NCBI GenBank assembly: GCA_040220135.1
Contig: JAVJTT010000020.1
Location: 124,001 to 188,000, forward strand
DNA length: 64,000 nt
Source of the DNA: CAJXMH01 sp040220135
GTDB lineage: Bacteria > Bacteroidota > Bacteroidia > Flavobacteriales_E > Vicingaceae
Direction: 5' to 3'
The notes beneath the pieces were generated by a model. It was not told where the DNA came from. It saw nothing but the letters and a program-made list of their open reading frames with translations, and did not search any database. The first letter of the stretch is position 1; every line of letters begins with the position of its first letter. Both the position numbers and the translations under genes were made by a program. Of the stretch, positions 24,022 to 32,080 are shown piece by piece.

Positions 24022-24996
24022 CTAGGAATTTAATTGATCCTTAATTTTTTCAATTTGGCCTGCAAAATAAATCTTTTTTTCTGGATATTTCAATTGTAAT
24101 GTTTCATAAGCTTGCAAGGCTTTCTCAAAGTTCTCTTGTTGCAGGTATATTTTGGCCAGAGTTTCAGTCACCAGGTCGTTATCTTCTTGCACACTTAGTT
24201 TGGCCATTTTAGAGGGCGAATAGAATTCTTGTTTTGGCCGCTCTTCCCTTTGTTGAAAGGCTTTTAATCCACTCTTTGCTTCGCTGCTTGCAGAGTCCCA
24301 AAGTGGCTTGCTTTTTTCTTGAGTGTCGCTAAAATGTCCCAACCAATCCGAAAAGCTGTGTTTTTCTGTTTCGTTGAAAGAATCTCTCGGGCTTTCCTTT
24401 TTTGCAGCTTCATTTTCTTCGAAATCAGCTTTTTCTTGACCAAGCTCTGTTTCATCTATTTCATCCACTTCCATTAATATGGAACTGCTAATGGCTTCCG
24501 TTAAGATTTGTTGCTCTAATAAATTGTCTTTTCTATCTGAAGTGCTTTCTTCTGTTTTTTCCTCTTTTCCTTCTTCGCTTGTTTCTATCGTGGGAGGAAT
24601 TTCAGGCGCTTCAATTTGCTCTTTTGTTTCTGATTCAAGGCTAGTGGTCTCCTCTATTCCCTTTTTTCCAGGGAGGGGCGTTTGAGGAGTTATTCTGTCG
24701 GTTTCTTCTTGGTTCGGTATCCCCAAGGAGTCTACTAAGTCATTTTGGTTTTCGGCAACCTTCTGCTCATGAAACAACAGTTGGTGCAGACGTTTACGGT
24801 CGGCAGCATAAGCCGCGGTTTTGCGCAACTGCTTTTCAAAGTTCAAATTTTCTGCTTCGTGAAAAGCTTTGGTAAGTAAAAGCTGTGCAGAGGTGAAATA
24901 GGGGAATTCACGCAGCACCTCCTGTAAGCCAACCACAGTATCGGCTTGGGCTAATTCCGGTTCTTTCACCAACTGATTGAAATCACTTTTCTTCAC
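24022..24996 (-). CDS. TPR-containing protein with long acidic linker
   Basis: The exact function is unknown. The 324-residue protein has a helical N-terminal domain (about 1-95, with FPYFTSAQLLLTKAFHEAENLNF). A long low-complexity stretch very rich in Glu, Ser and Thr (about 100-250) follows, then one or two tetratricopeptide-like helical pairs at the C-terminus (about 262-318, LAKIYLQQENFEKALQAYE). No signal peptide or membrane helix is seen, so it is probably cytoplasmic. It sits between lptE (zero gap) and secG (6 bases). A role near envelope assembly is only guilt by association. Confidence 0.85.
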   Translation of the reverse strand: MKKSDFNQLVKEPELAQADTVVGLQEVLREFPYFTSAQLLLTKAFHEAENLNFEKQLRKTAAYAADRKRLHQLLFHEQKVAENQNDLVDSLGIPNQEETDRITPQTPLPGKKGIEETTSLESETKEQIEAPEIPPTIETSEEGKEEKTEESTSDRKDNLLEQQILTEAISSSILMEVDEIDETELGQEKADFEENEAAKKESPRDSFNETEKHSFSDWLGHFSDTQEKSKPLWDSASSEAKSGLKAFQQREERPKQEFYSPSKMAKLSVQEDNDLVTETLAKIYLQQENFEKALQAYETLQLKYPEKKIYFAGQIEKIKDQLNS

Positions 24997-25506
24997 TTAC
25001 CAATTGGTTACTGATTTATTAAAAATGTCTTGTGTCAACTGATCGTTAATACTTTGCAAGATCTCATCTTCAACTGAAGATAAATCGCGAGCAGTTTCAA
25101 AATCTTCAAAACGAGAAAAGCTACTTTCAAAACTTTGTTCTTCATCAAAGTTATTGGTAAAACGAACTTTTACTGTCATGGTTACTCGAGTTAAAGCAGC
25201 TGTTTCGTTTCCTTGAATGGCCACTGGGTTCGAGCTATAATTGGTGATCGCACCTTCAAACTCCAAGTCGCCACCCGACTTCACCAAAACCAAATTGGTT
25301 TGAGATAAAAAGATGTCTTTTAAGGATTCTGTAAATAGCTGACCGGATCGTGGTGGTGCAAGCGAAGCATAGGAAGGGAAAAAGTCAATGGAAACGGTTT
25401 TTACTTCCGGGGAAATCGAAGCTCCGGTGAAAGAATATGAAGTTTTACAGCCCCAGTTCAAACTGGCAGCAATAAAGACACTGAAAAGTATTAGGAGGCG
25501 TTTCAC
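24997..25506 (-). CDS. lptE: LptE-family outer-membrane LPS assembly lipoprotein
   Basis: This 169-residue protein has a lipoprotein-type signal peptide ending at Cys20 (LNWGC, an atypical lipobox). The following YSFTGASISPEVKTVSIDFFPS and the pattern of alternating beta strands resemble the LptE-like family of Bacteroidota, expected to plug the LptD barrel that inserts LPS. Length is as expected. It overlaps nothing but lies 3 bases after the sigma-54 activator gene and directly before the TPR gene. LptB is encoded elsewhere in this window (48.5 kb). Confidence 0.82.
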   Translation of the reverse strand: MKRLLILFSVFIAASLNWGCKTSYSFTGASISPEVKTVSIDFFPSYASLAPPRSGQLFTESLKDIFLSQTNLVLVKSGGDLEFEGAITNYSSNPVAIQGNETAALTRVTMTVKVRFTNNFDEEQSFESSFSRFEDFETARDLSSVEDEILQSINDQLTQDIFNKSVTNW

Positions 25507-25509
25507 AGC

Positions 25510-26781
25510 TTATTGTTCAATTTCGTATTCCTTGATTTTGCGGTACAAGGTACGCTCAGAAATTCCCAAATCCTCTGCTGCGTACTTTCTTTTCCCTTTG
25601 TGCTTGATCAAGGCTTTTTGAATTAATATTTTTTCAGCATCCGAAATGGTTAGGTTTTCTTCCACTTCCTCTTCCTCAATTTCTTGATAAAACTCTTCCG
25701 GCGAACTCTCTGTGGGTGCCACAGATTCTTCCTGAGTTGAGCTTGGGCGAGGAGTTGAATGTTCCGGCAATTGCAATTTGTATTCCGGCTCTTCTTCCGC
25801 TTGTTCGCCATAAAGGCGATCGTAAGCCTTTGGGTTAACATGCTCCTTTTCTAGATCGCCATTGCCCTGCATCACTTGATGAACGACTTCTTTCAAATCA
25901 TTGACATCTTTTTTCAAGTCGAAAAGTACTTTGTAAAGGATTTCTCTTTCACTCAAGTTTTCTTTGTCACCACTATAAATGATAGGCAAAGAGGCGTCGC
26001 TGTTTTCAGGTAAATACTTTCGCAAATTGTTTTCATCGATGAACTTTTCTTCTTCGATAACAGAAATCTGTTCGGTTACATTTTTTAACTGACGAACGTT
26101 TCCGGGCCAACGGTATTTCAATAAAAGGGCCTTAGCAGCCTCACTTAAACGAATTGCCGGCATGCGATATTTATCGGCAAAGTCTGAAGCAAATTTGCGA
26201 AATAAAAGATAGATGTCATCCTTTCTTTCACGCAAAGGAGGCACCACAATAGGCACTGTGTTTAAGCGGTAATAAAGGTCTTCTCGAAATTTGTTCTTTT
26301 TTATGGCTTCTGGAATGTCTACATTGGTAGCTGCTACTATTCGAACGTTAGTTTTTTGAACTTTCGAAGAACCAACCTTAATGAATTCACCTGTTTCCAA
26401 AACCCTTAGAAGTCTCACTTGAGTGGTAAGCGGCAATTCTGCTACTTCATCTAAAAAAATGGTTCCGCCGGCAGCAACTTCAAAGTAACCTTTTCGTGAA
26501 TCTGTCGCGCCCGTAAAAGAGCCTTTCTCATGGCCAAAAAGTTCCGAATCAATGGTTCCTTCCGGTATAGCGCCGCAGTTTACGGCAATGTATTTATTGT
26601 GCTTGCGAGAACTTAATTGATGAATGATTTGAGGCATGGCCTCTTTCCCGGAACCACTTTCGCCGGTAATAAGCACCGATAGGTCAGTGGGAGCTACTTG
26701 AGCGGCAATGTCAATTGCTCGGTTTAAGCCTTCGGAGTGGCCAATGATGCCAAAACGCTGTTTTATTTGTTCGTGTTTCAT
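25510..26781 (-). CDS. Sigma-54-dependent transcriptional activator without sensor domain
   Basis: This 423-residue protein is an AAA+ activator of sigma-54 RNA polymerase. The AAA+ domain starts almost at residue 1: Walker A GESGSGKE (40-47), GSFTGA (87-92, a variant of GAFTGA that contacts sigma-54), Walker B TIFLDEVAELP, then RLNTVPIVVPPLRER. A variable acidic linker (about 295-375) leads to a Fis-type helix-turn-helix (about 385-423). No receiver, GAF or PAS domain precedes the ATPase, so control must come through another protein or expression level. It overlaps miaB by 4 bases (ATGA). No -24/-12 promoter was found for it to act on in this window. Confidence 0.93.
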   Translation of the reverse strand: MKHEQIKQRFGIIGHSEGLNRAIDIAAQVAPTDLSVLITGESGSGKEAMPQIIHQLSSRKHNKYIAVNCGAIPEGTIDSELFGHEKGSFTGATDSRKGYFEVAAGGTIFLDEVAELPLTTQVRLLRVLETGEFIKVGSSKVQKTNVRIVAATNVDIPEAIKKNKFREDLYYRLNTVPIVVPPLRERKDDIYLLFRKFASDFADKYRMPAIRLSEAAKALLLKYRWPGNVRQLKNVTEQISVIEEEKFIDENNLRKYLPENSDASLPIIYSGDKENLSEREILYKVLFDLKKDVNDLKEVVHQVMQGNGDLEKEHVNPKAYDRLYGEQAEEEPEYKLQLPEHSTPRPSSTQEESVAPTESSPEEFYQEIEEEEVEENLTISDAEKILIQKALIKHKGKRKYAAEDLGISERTLYRKIKEYEIEQ

Positions 26782-28226
26782 GCTACTGCTTCTCCCAATA
26801 AGGTGGCTGAAGTACAGTCGTTGACTTTTACCTTAACGTAATCCCCGGTCTTATAGTCTCTACGAGGAAAAACGACCACCGAGTTATGTGTATTTCGGCC
26901 GTAAAGCTCTTCGTCTGATTTCTTTGAAACGCCTTCAACCAAAACCTCGTAAGTTTTACCAATGTCTTTTTTTAGTTGCTCAAAAGAGTGTTTTTGTTGT
27001 AACTGAATAATTTCAGCTAGTCTTCTTTGTTTAACATCATCCGGTACATCGTCTTCAAACTTACGCTGAGCCAAGGTGTTCGGGCGTTCAGAATATTTAA
27101 ACATGTAAGAGAAGTGATATTTTACTTCTTCCATCAAGCTCAAGGTTTCTTGATGCTCTTCTTCTGTTTCGCTGCAAAAACCGGCAATAATATCCGCTGA
27201 AATTGCACAATCGGGTATAATACGCCGAATAGCTGCTACACGATTTAAGTACCATTCTCTGGTATATCCACGGTTCATCATTTCTAGAACACGGCTATTA
27301 CCGGATTGGAAAGGCAAATGAATGTAATTGCAAATGTTTTCATACTTCGCCATGACATGAAGCACATCGTCTGTCATGTCCTTGGGGTGTGAAGTGGAAA
27401 ATCTCACTCGGACATTCGGGTCTACCTTTGCTACTTTCTCCATTAGCTCAGCAAAGTTCACACTGCGTTCTTTTTCTTCCTCAGAAAGGTGTTCAAAGTC
27501 TTTTTTCGGACCGCCACCGTACCATAAATAAGAATCTACATTTTGTCCCAAGAGAGTAACTTCTTTGTAACCATTCTCGGCTAATTCCTGAACTTCTCTC
27601 ACAATGGTTTGGGGATCTCGGCTTCTTTCCCTTCCTCTAGTAAAAGGCACAACACAAAAAGTGCACATATTGTCGCAACCTCTGGTAATGGATACAAAAG
27701 AGGTTACTCCATTTCCACCCAACCTTACCGGACTAATGTCGCCATAGGTTTCTTCCTTAGAAAGAATTACGTTCACCGCTTTTCTTCCTCCATCTACCTC
27801 GTTTACCAAGTTCGGGAGATCGCGATAGGCATCGGGGCCCACTACGATATCAACTAATTTTTCTTCATCTAGCAGCTTTGACTTCAAACGTTCAGCCATG
27901 CAGCCCAAAACGCCAATAATCATTTCAGGCTTGTCTTTCTTTACTTTGTTAAAGCTGCTCAAACGCTTGCGAACTGTTTGTTCCGCTTTTTCTCGAATAG
28001 AACAAGTGTTCACAAACACAATGTCGGCCTCTTGCATGAGTCGAGTGGTTTCATAGCCTTCCTTTTCTAAGATAGAGGCTACAATCTCACTATCTGAAAA
28101 ATTCATTTGGCAGCCGTAGCTTTCAATGTAAACTTTTCTTCCATTCGAACTAGCTCCTTTAGAATAACGCTCAAGGGTTTCTCCCTGGCGCTCTTCATCA
28201 ATTACTTTAGCTTTCGTCTCAATCAT
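26778..28226 (-). CDS. miaB: tRNA-2-methylthio-N6-dimethylallyladenosine synthase MiaB
   Basis: MiaB is a radical-SAM methylthiotransferase modifying A37 of tRNAs that read UNN codons. The 482-residue protein (from the ATG at 28226) has the N-terminal cluster domain with ESYGCQMNFSDSE and VLGCMAER. The radical-SAM CxxxCxxC in RGCDNMCTFCVVPFTRGRERSR is split as RGCDNMCTFC then VVPFTRGRERSR. A C-terminal TRAM domain is also present. The longer frame to 28298 is rejected because a perfect promoter lies at 28253-28285 within it. It is the first gene of the operon miaB - activator - lptE - TPR - secG. Confidence 0.96.
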   Translation of the reverse strand: MIETKAKVIDEERQGETLERYSKGASSNGRKVYIESYGCQMNFSDSEIVASILEKEGYETTRLMQEADIVFVNTCSIREKAEQTVRKRLSSFNKVKKDKPEMIIGVLGCMAERLKSKLLDEEKLVDIVVGPDAYRDLPNLVNEVDGGRKAVNVILSKEETYGDISPVRLGGNGVTSFVSITRGCDNMCTFCVVPFTRGRERSRDPQTIVREVQELAENGYKEVTLLGQNVDSYLWYGGGPKKDFEHLSEEEKERSVNFAELMEKVAKVDPNVRVRFSTSHPKDMTDDVLHVMAKYENICNYIHLPFQSGNSRVLEMMNRGYTREWYLNRVAAIRRIIPDCAISADIIAGFCSETEEEHQETLSLMEEVKYHFSYMFKYSERPNTLAQRKFEDDVPDDVKQRRLAEIIQLQQKHSFEQLKKDIGKTYEVLVEGVSKKSDEELYGRNTHNSVVVFPRRDYKTGDYVKVKVNDCTSATLLGEAVA

Positions 28227-28252
28227 ACCGCTCTTGCTTTCAAAATGAAGCA

Positions 28253-28285
28253 CAAAATTAGCTAAAATATGACGCATGTGACAAA
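28253..28285 (-). promoter_or_regulatory. Promoter of the miaB-secG operon
   Basis: On the minus strand TTTG (28285-28282), 21 bases, and a perfect -7 box TAATTTTG (28260-28253) match the Bacteroidota consensus. The leader before the ATG at 28226 would be about 20 bases. Confidence 0.65.
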
Positions 28286-28294
28286 ATGGCACAT
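28276..28294. promoter_or_regulatory. Operator-like palindrome over the miaB -33 box
   Basis: ATGTGACA, AAA, TGGCACAT: 8-base arms with one mismatch. It covers the -33 element of the miaB promoter, a position suited to a repressor. The protein that would bind is unknown. Confidence 0.35.
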
Positions 28295-28331
28295 TCACTA
28301 GATGTTAAATTTCCCAAGCAGTTCAATTTTT

Positions 28332-28354
28332 TATATAATATATAATATTATATA
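28332..28354. repeat. Perfect A+T palindrome between miaB and topA
   Basis: TATATAATAT, ATA, ATATTATATA (10-base arms, 3-base centre). It lies between the divergent miaB and topA promoters in the 242-base gap and would extrude or melt easily under negative supercoiling. Confidence 0.6.
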
Positions 28355-28388
28355 GGGAGAAAAGCGAACGATTTAATAAAATAAGTTG

Positions 28389-28420
28389 TTTGAAAGCTTG
28401 AGAATATTTGATTTTATTTG
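28389..28420 (+). promoter_or_regulatory. Candidate topA promoter
   Basis: TTTG at 28389-28392, a spacer of 20 bases, then TTTATTTG at 28413-28420 (one mismatch to TAnnTTTG). The ATG follows at 28469. Confidence 0.45.
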
Positions 28421-28468
28421 CCCCGCAAAACCACATTTTGCAAGCGCACAAACACAAAACTCAACCTT

Positions 28469-30799
28469 ATGTCTAAGAATTTAGTCATTGTAGAGTCTCC
28501 GGCGAAAGCCAAAACCATTGAAGGATTTTTGGGTAAAGATTACACCGTAAAATCTAGTTTTGGTCATATCAGAGACCTACCCGGAAAGAACATTTCCATC
28601 GATATTGAAAATAATTTTGAACCAGAATACGTCATAAGTGACGATAAAAAGAAAGTAGTAACCGAACTTAAGAAGTTAGCCAAGAAAGCCGAAATGGTTT
28701 GGTTGGCAACGGATGAGGATCGAGAAGGAGAGGCTATTTCTTGGCATTTGTTAGAGGCACTGGGTCTGAAGGAAAAGAATACCAAACGAATTGTTTTTCA
28801 TGAGATTACCAAAAATGCCATTAACAAAGCAATCGAATCTCCTCGAAGCGTTAATAAGGATCTAGTTGATGCCCAGCAAGCTCGTCGGGTGTTAGATCGC
28901 TTGGTGGGCTATGAGCTTTCCCCCGTATTGTGGAAGAAAGTAAAGCCATCTTTATCGGCTGGTAGAGTACAATCGGTAACCGTAAAGTTATTGGTAGAAA
29001 GAGAAAGAGAGATCAAGGCCTTTAACTCAAACGACTTTTACAAAGTGGTAGGTTACTTTAGTAAAGAAAGTGGACCCACTTTTAAAGCTGAGGTAAGTTC
29101 GCGTTTCAAGACCTATGAAGAAGCCAAGCAGTTCTTAGCGGAATGCGAAGAATCAGTTTTCTCTGTAAAAGATTTGCAGAAAAAGCCAGCAACGAAGTCT
29201 CCTGCTCCGCCTTTTACTACTTCAACCTTGCAACAAGAGGCTAGTAGAAAGCTTGGTTTTTCTGTTTCTCAAACTATGGTGGTGGCACAAAAGCTTTATG
29301 AAGCGGGTAAGATCACATACATGAGAACAGATTCAGTTAACCTTTCAAATGATGCTGTTAATGCTGCTAAGAAATACATTAGCCAGGAGTTTGGGCCGGA
29401 TTATTCAAAGCCACGGAAGTTTGCTACCAAGTCAAAAGGCGCTCAAGAAGCCCATGAGGCTATTCGACCCACTACAATGGGACTTGCTAGATTGGGAGGG
29501 AGTTCTCAAGAAAGTAGACTCTATGAGTTGATTTGGAAACGCGCAACGGCCTCGCAAATGAGCAATGCTAAGATTGAGCGAACCACCGCCTCCATCGATG
29601 TTTCAAAATCAAAAACAGATTTTACCGCCAAGGGTGAGATTATCACTTTCGAAGGTTTTCTAAAGGTTTATCTAGAGTCTACCGACGATGAAGAGCAGGA
29701 AGAGAAAAGCGGCATGTTGCCGGCCATGCAGAAAAATGATGAATTGATAATGAAAGAGATCATTTCGACGCAGCGTTTTACCAAGCACCCTCCTCGATAT
29801 CAAGAAGCAAGTCTGGTAAGAAAACTTGAAGAGCTCGGCATTGGTCGACCTTCAACTTATGCCCCCACCATATCTACGATACAAAAACGAGGGTATGTGG
29901 TAAAAGAAAGCAGGGAAGGAGAAGACCGCAATTACAAAGTGCTAACACTAAATAAGAGTGGCATTGAGGAAGTGACTAAAACAGAAAAAACAGGCGCAGA
30001 GAAGAACAAACTTTTTCCGACCGATATTGGAATGGTGGTTACCGATTTTTTGGCTGAACATTTTAAAACCATTATGGACTATGGTTTTACAGCGGATGTT
30101 GAAAAGCAATTTGATGATATTGCTCAAGGCATGTTGAAATGGAATAAGATGATTGAAAAATTTTATAACCCCTTCCATTCAAACGTTGAGGAGACCTTAG
30201 AAAATGCAGACCGAGCAAAAGGGGAAAGAGAATTAGGCATAGACCCTAAAAGCGGTAAACCGATTTTGGCCAGAATTGGACGGTATGGTCCTATGGTGCA
30301 GATCGGCACTGCTGAAGATGAAGAAAAGCCCAAATTTGCTTCCTTATTGAAAGAGCAAAGTATAGAGACAATAACTTTAGAAGAGGCATTGGAGCTTTTC
30401 AAACTTCCTCGAGAAGTAGGGGAGTTTGAGGGTAAAAAAGTTACGGCGGCCATTGGTCGCTTTGGTCCCTATGTGCGATGGAACAATTTGTTTGTTTCTT
30501 TGAAAAAAGCAGATGGAGATGATCCGCTCACAGTTGAAATAGATCGTGCGATTGAGTTAATCAAAGAGAAGCAAGAACAAGAAAAGAACAAATACATCAA
30601 AACGTTTGATGAAGATAAAGATGTTCAGGTTCTAAACGGCCGCTACGGTCCATACATCAAAATAGGAAGAAAGAATTTCAAAATTCCGAAAGATAAAACA
30701 CCGGAAGATTTAACCTTAGAAGAATGTAAAGAGATTGCTTCAGCAGCGCCTAAAAAACGAGGGGCAAAAAGAACCAAAAAGAAGACTACTAAGAAGTAA
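28469..30799 (+). CDS. topA: DNA topoisomerase I (type IA)
   Basis: TopA relaxes negative supercoils. The 776-residue protein from the ATG at 28469 has the Toprim domain (LVIVESPAKAKTIEGFLG, then TDEDREGEAISWHL) and the active-site Tyr284 in ITYMRTDSVNLS. The C-terminal region carries three repeats of the type IGRYGPMVQIG, IGRFGPYVRWNN and LNGRYGPYIKIG instead of four-Cys zinc fingers, followed by a Lys-rich tail. This zinc-less tail is common in the phylum. The upstream in-frame ATG-less extension to 28418 is rejected because it covers the promoter. The gene is followed after 3 bases by the ureohydrolase-fold gene. Confidence 0.96.
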   Translation: MSKNLVIVESPAKAKTIEGFLGKDYTVKSSFGHIRDLPGKNISIDIENNFEPEYVISDDKKKVVTELKKLAKKAEMVWLATDEDREGEAISWHLLEALGLKEKNTKRIVFHEITKNAINKAIESPRSVNKDLVDAQQARRVLDRLVGYELSPVLWKKVKPSLSAGRVQSVTVKLLVEREREIKAFNSNDFYKVVGYFSKESGPTFKAEVSSRFKTYEEAKQFLAECEESVFSVKDLQKKPATKSPAPPFTTSTLQQEASRKLGFSVSQTMVVAQKLYEAGKITYMRTDSVNLSNDAVNAAKKYISQEFGPDYSKPRKFATKSKGAQEAHEAIRPTTMGLARLGGSSQESRLYELIWKRATASQMSNAKIERTTASIDVSKSKTDFTAKGEIITFEGFLKVYLESTDDEEQEEKSGMLPAMQKNDELIMKEIISTQRFTKHPPRYQEASLVRKLEELGIGRPSTYAPTISTIQKRGYVVKESREGEDRNYKVLTLNKSGIEEVTKTEKTGAEKNKLFPTDIGMVVTDFLAEHFKTIMDYGFTADVEKQFDDIAQGMLKWNKMIEKFYNPFHSNVEETLENADRAKGERELGIDPKSGKPILARIGRYGPMVQIGTAEDEEKPKFASLLKEQSIETITLEEALELFKLPREVGEFEGKKVTAAIGRFGPYVRWNNLFVSLKKADGDDPLTVEIDRAIELIKEKQEQEKNKYIKTFDEDKDVQVLNGRYGPYIKIGRKNFKIPKDKTPEDLTLEECKEIASAAPKKRGAKRTKKKTTKK

Positions 30800-30802
30800 T
30801 TT

Positions 30803-31963
30803 ATGATCTGGCAGGATTACCTTAAACCGGTTGAGCTTGAAAAGTTGTTTCCCAAAAGAGAGTTCGCCCCTCATTCAATGGCTCATTTGTTATTGGATTT
30901 TAATGCGGAAGAAATAGCAGAATATGACCTGGTTCTATTTGATGTAAAAGAAGACCGCGCATCTAGCAATGCAGGAGCCGCGGAGGGGGGTATGAAAATG
31001 CGACAGTTTCTTTACCCTTATTTTAGAGAAGAAAAAAACCTCAGGGTAGCTGACTTAGGAACCATTATGCCAGGGGCAGAAGTTTCTGACACTTACTTTG
31101 CAGTAGAGGAGTGCGTGGATTTCTTCTTGAAAAATGGGGTGATTCCAATTGTGATAGGAGGTAGCCAAGATTTAAATTTTGCTTTGTATAGAGCCTATGC
31201 AAAGCAAGAACAGCTGGTTAATTTGGTCTCCATTGATGCCTCTTTTCGATTGGGAGAGTCGGACGGGAAAATAAATGCAACGAATTATTTGAGCAAAATT
31301 TTACTGCAGCAGCCCAGTGTTCTATTTAATTACAGTAACCTAGGCTATCAATCTTACTTGGTAGATCCTCAGGCTTTTGATTTGCTCGATGATCTGTTTT
31401 ACGATATTCACCGACTTGGGACCCTTAAATCTGATTTGCGCTTTGCTGAACCGGTGATTAGAAACGCCGATTTTATCAGTTTTAGCATGAGCGCTATTGC
31501 TCAACCTTTTTCACCGGGAAATTCAAATGTTTCGCCGAATGGCTTTACTGGGGAGGAGGCCTGTCAACTTGCACGCTATGCCGGAATAAACGATAAATTG
31601 AGTTGTATAGGGTTTTATGATATGAATCCAAGCCGAGATGTGAATGGCATGTCAGCTCAGCTGTTGGCGCAAATGGTGTGGTACTTTATCGATGGTTATT
31701 ACCAAAGGAAAAAGGACTTCCCTGCATGCAATAAAAAAGACTACTTAAAATATACAGTGGCGATTGATGAGGCAAAACAAGAATTGGTTTTTTACAAGAG
31801 CCCTAAAAGTGATCGTTGGTGGGTAGAAGTGCCCTACCACTCCAATTTTAGAAAAAAATATGAACGACATTTAATGTTGCCATGCAATTACGAAGATTAT
31901 CAGACTGCTATGGAAAATGAAATTCCTGAAAGGTGGTTTAAAACATTTCAGAAGTTAAAGTAG
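30803..31963 (+). CDS. Arginase/formimidoylglutamase-fold protein lacking the metal ligands
   Basis: The 386-residue protein fits the ureohydrolase (arginase, agmatinase, formimidoylglutamase) fold by order and spacing of its three signature regions, but the metal-binding residues are replaced. Region 1 is IGGSQDLN (118-125) where the family has GGxH. Region 2 is DASFR (145-149) where the family has DAHxD. Region 3 is SFSMS (226-230) where the family has SxDxD, although the flanking QPFSPGNSNVSPNGFTGEEA pattern is kept (read as QPFSPG then GFTGEEA). Catalysis by the usual Mn2 mechanism is therefore unlikely. It is probably co-transcribed with topA and lies next to the type IX genes. Automated tools may call it formimidoylglutamase. 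Confidence 0.85.
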   Translation: MIWQDYLKPVELEKLFPKREFAPHSMAHLLLDFNAEEIAEYDLVLFDVKEDRASSNAGAAEGGMKMRQFLYPYFREEKNLRVADLGTIMPGAEVSDTYFAVEECVDFFLKNGVIPIVIGGSQDLNFALYRAYAKQEQLVNLVSIDASFRLGESDGKINATNYLSKILLQQPSVLFNYSNLGYQSYLVDPQAFDLLDDLFYDIHRLGTLKSDLRFAEPVIRNADFISFSMSAIAQPFSPGNSNVSPNGFTGEEACQLARYAGINDKLSCIGFYDMNPSRDVNGMSAQLLAQMVWYFIDGYYQRKKDFPACNKKDYLKYTVAIDEAKQELVFYKSPKSDRWWVEVPYHSNFRKKYERHLMLPCNYEDYQTAMENEIPERWFKTFQKLK

Positions 31964-32080
31964 CAAATGTTAAATCTTCAAGCTTATGTTAATAAAAGTG
32001 TTCCGATATCTTAAATTTTAAGTATTTTAGGCCACTAAAATCAATCTTAGTTGACCAAAAAAGCTACTGAACCCCTTACT

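Noticed and set aside
28287..28302. Sigma-54 promoter (TGGCAC) between miaB and topA
   Set aside because: The -24 half TGGCAC is present but the expected TTGC at -12 is absent (CTAG stands there).
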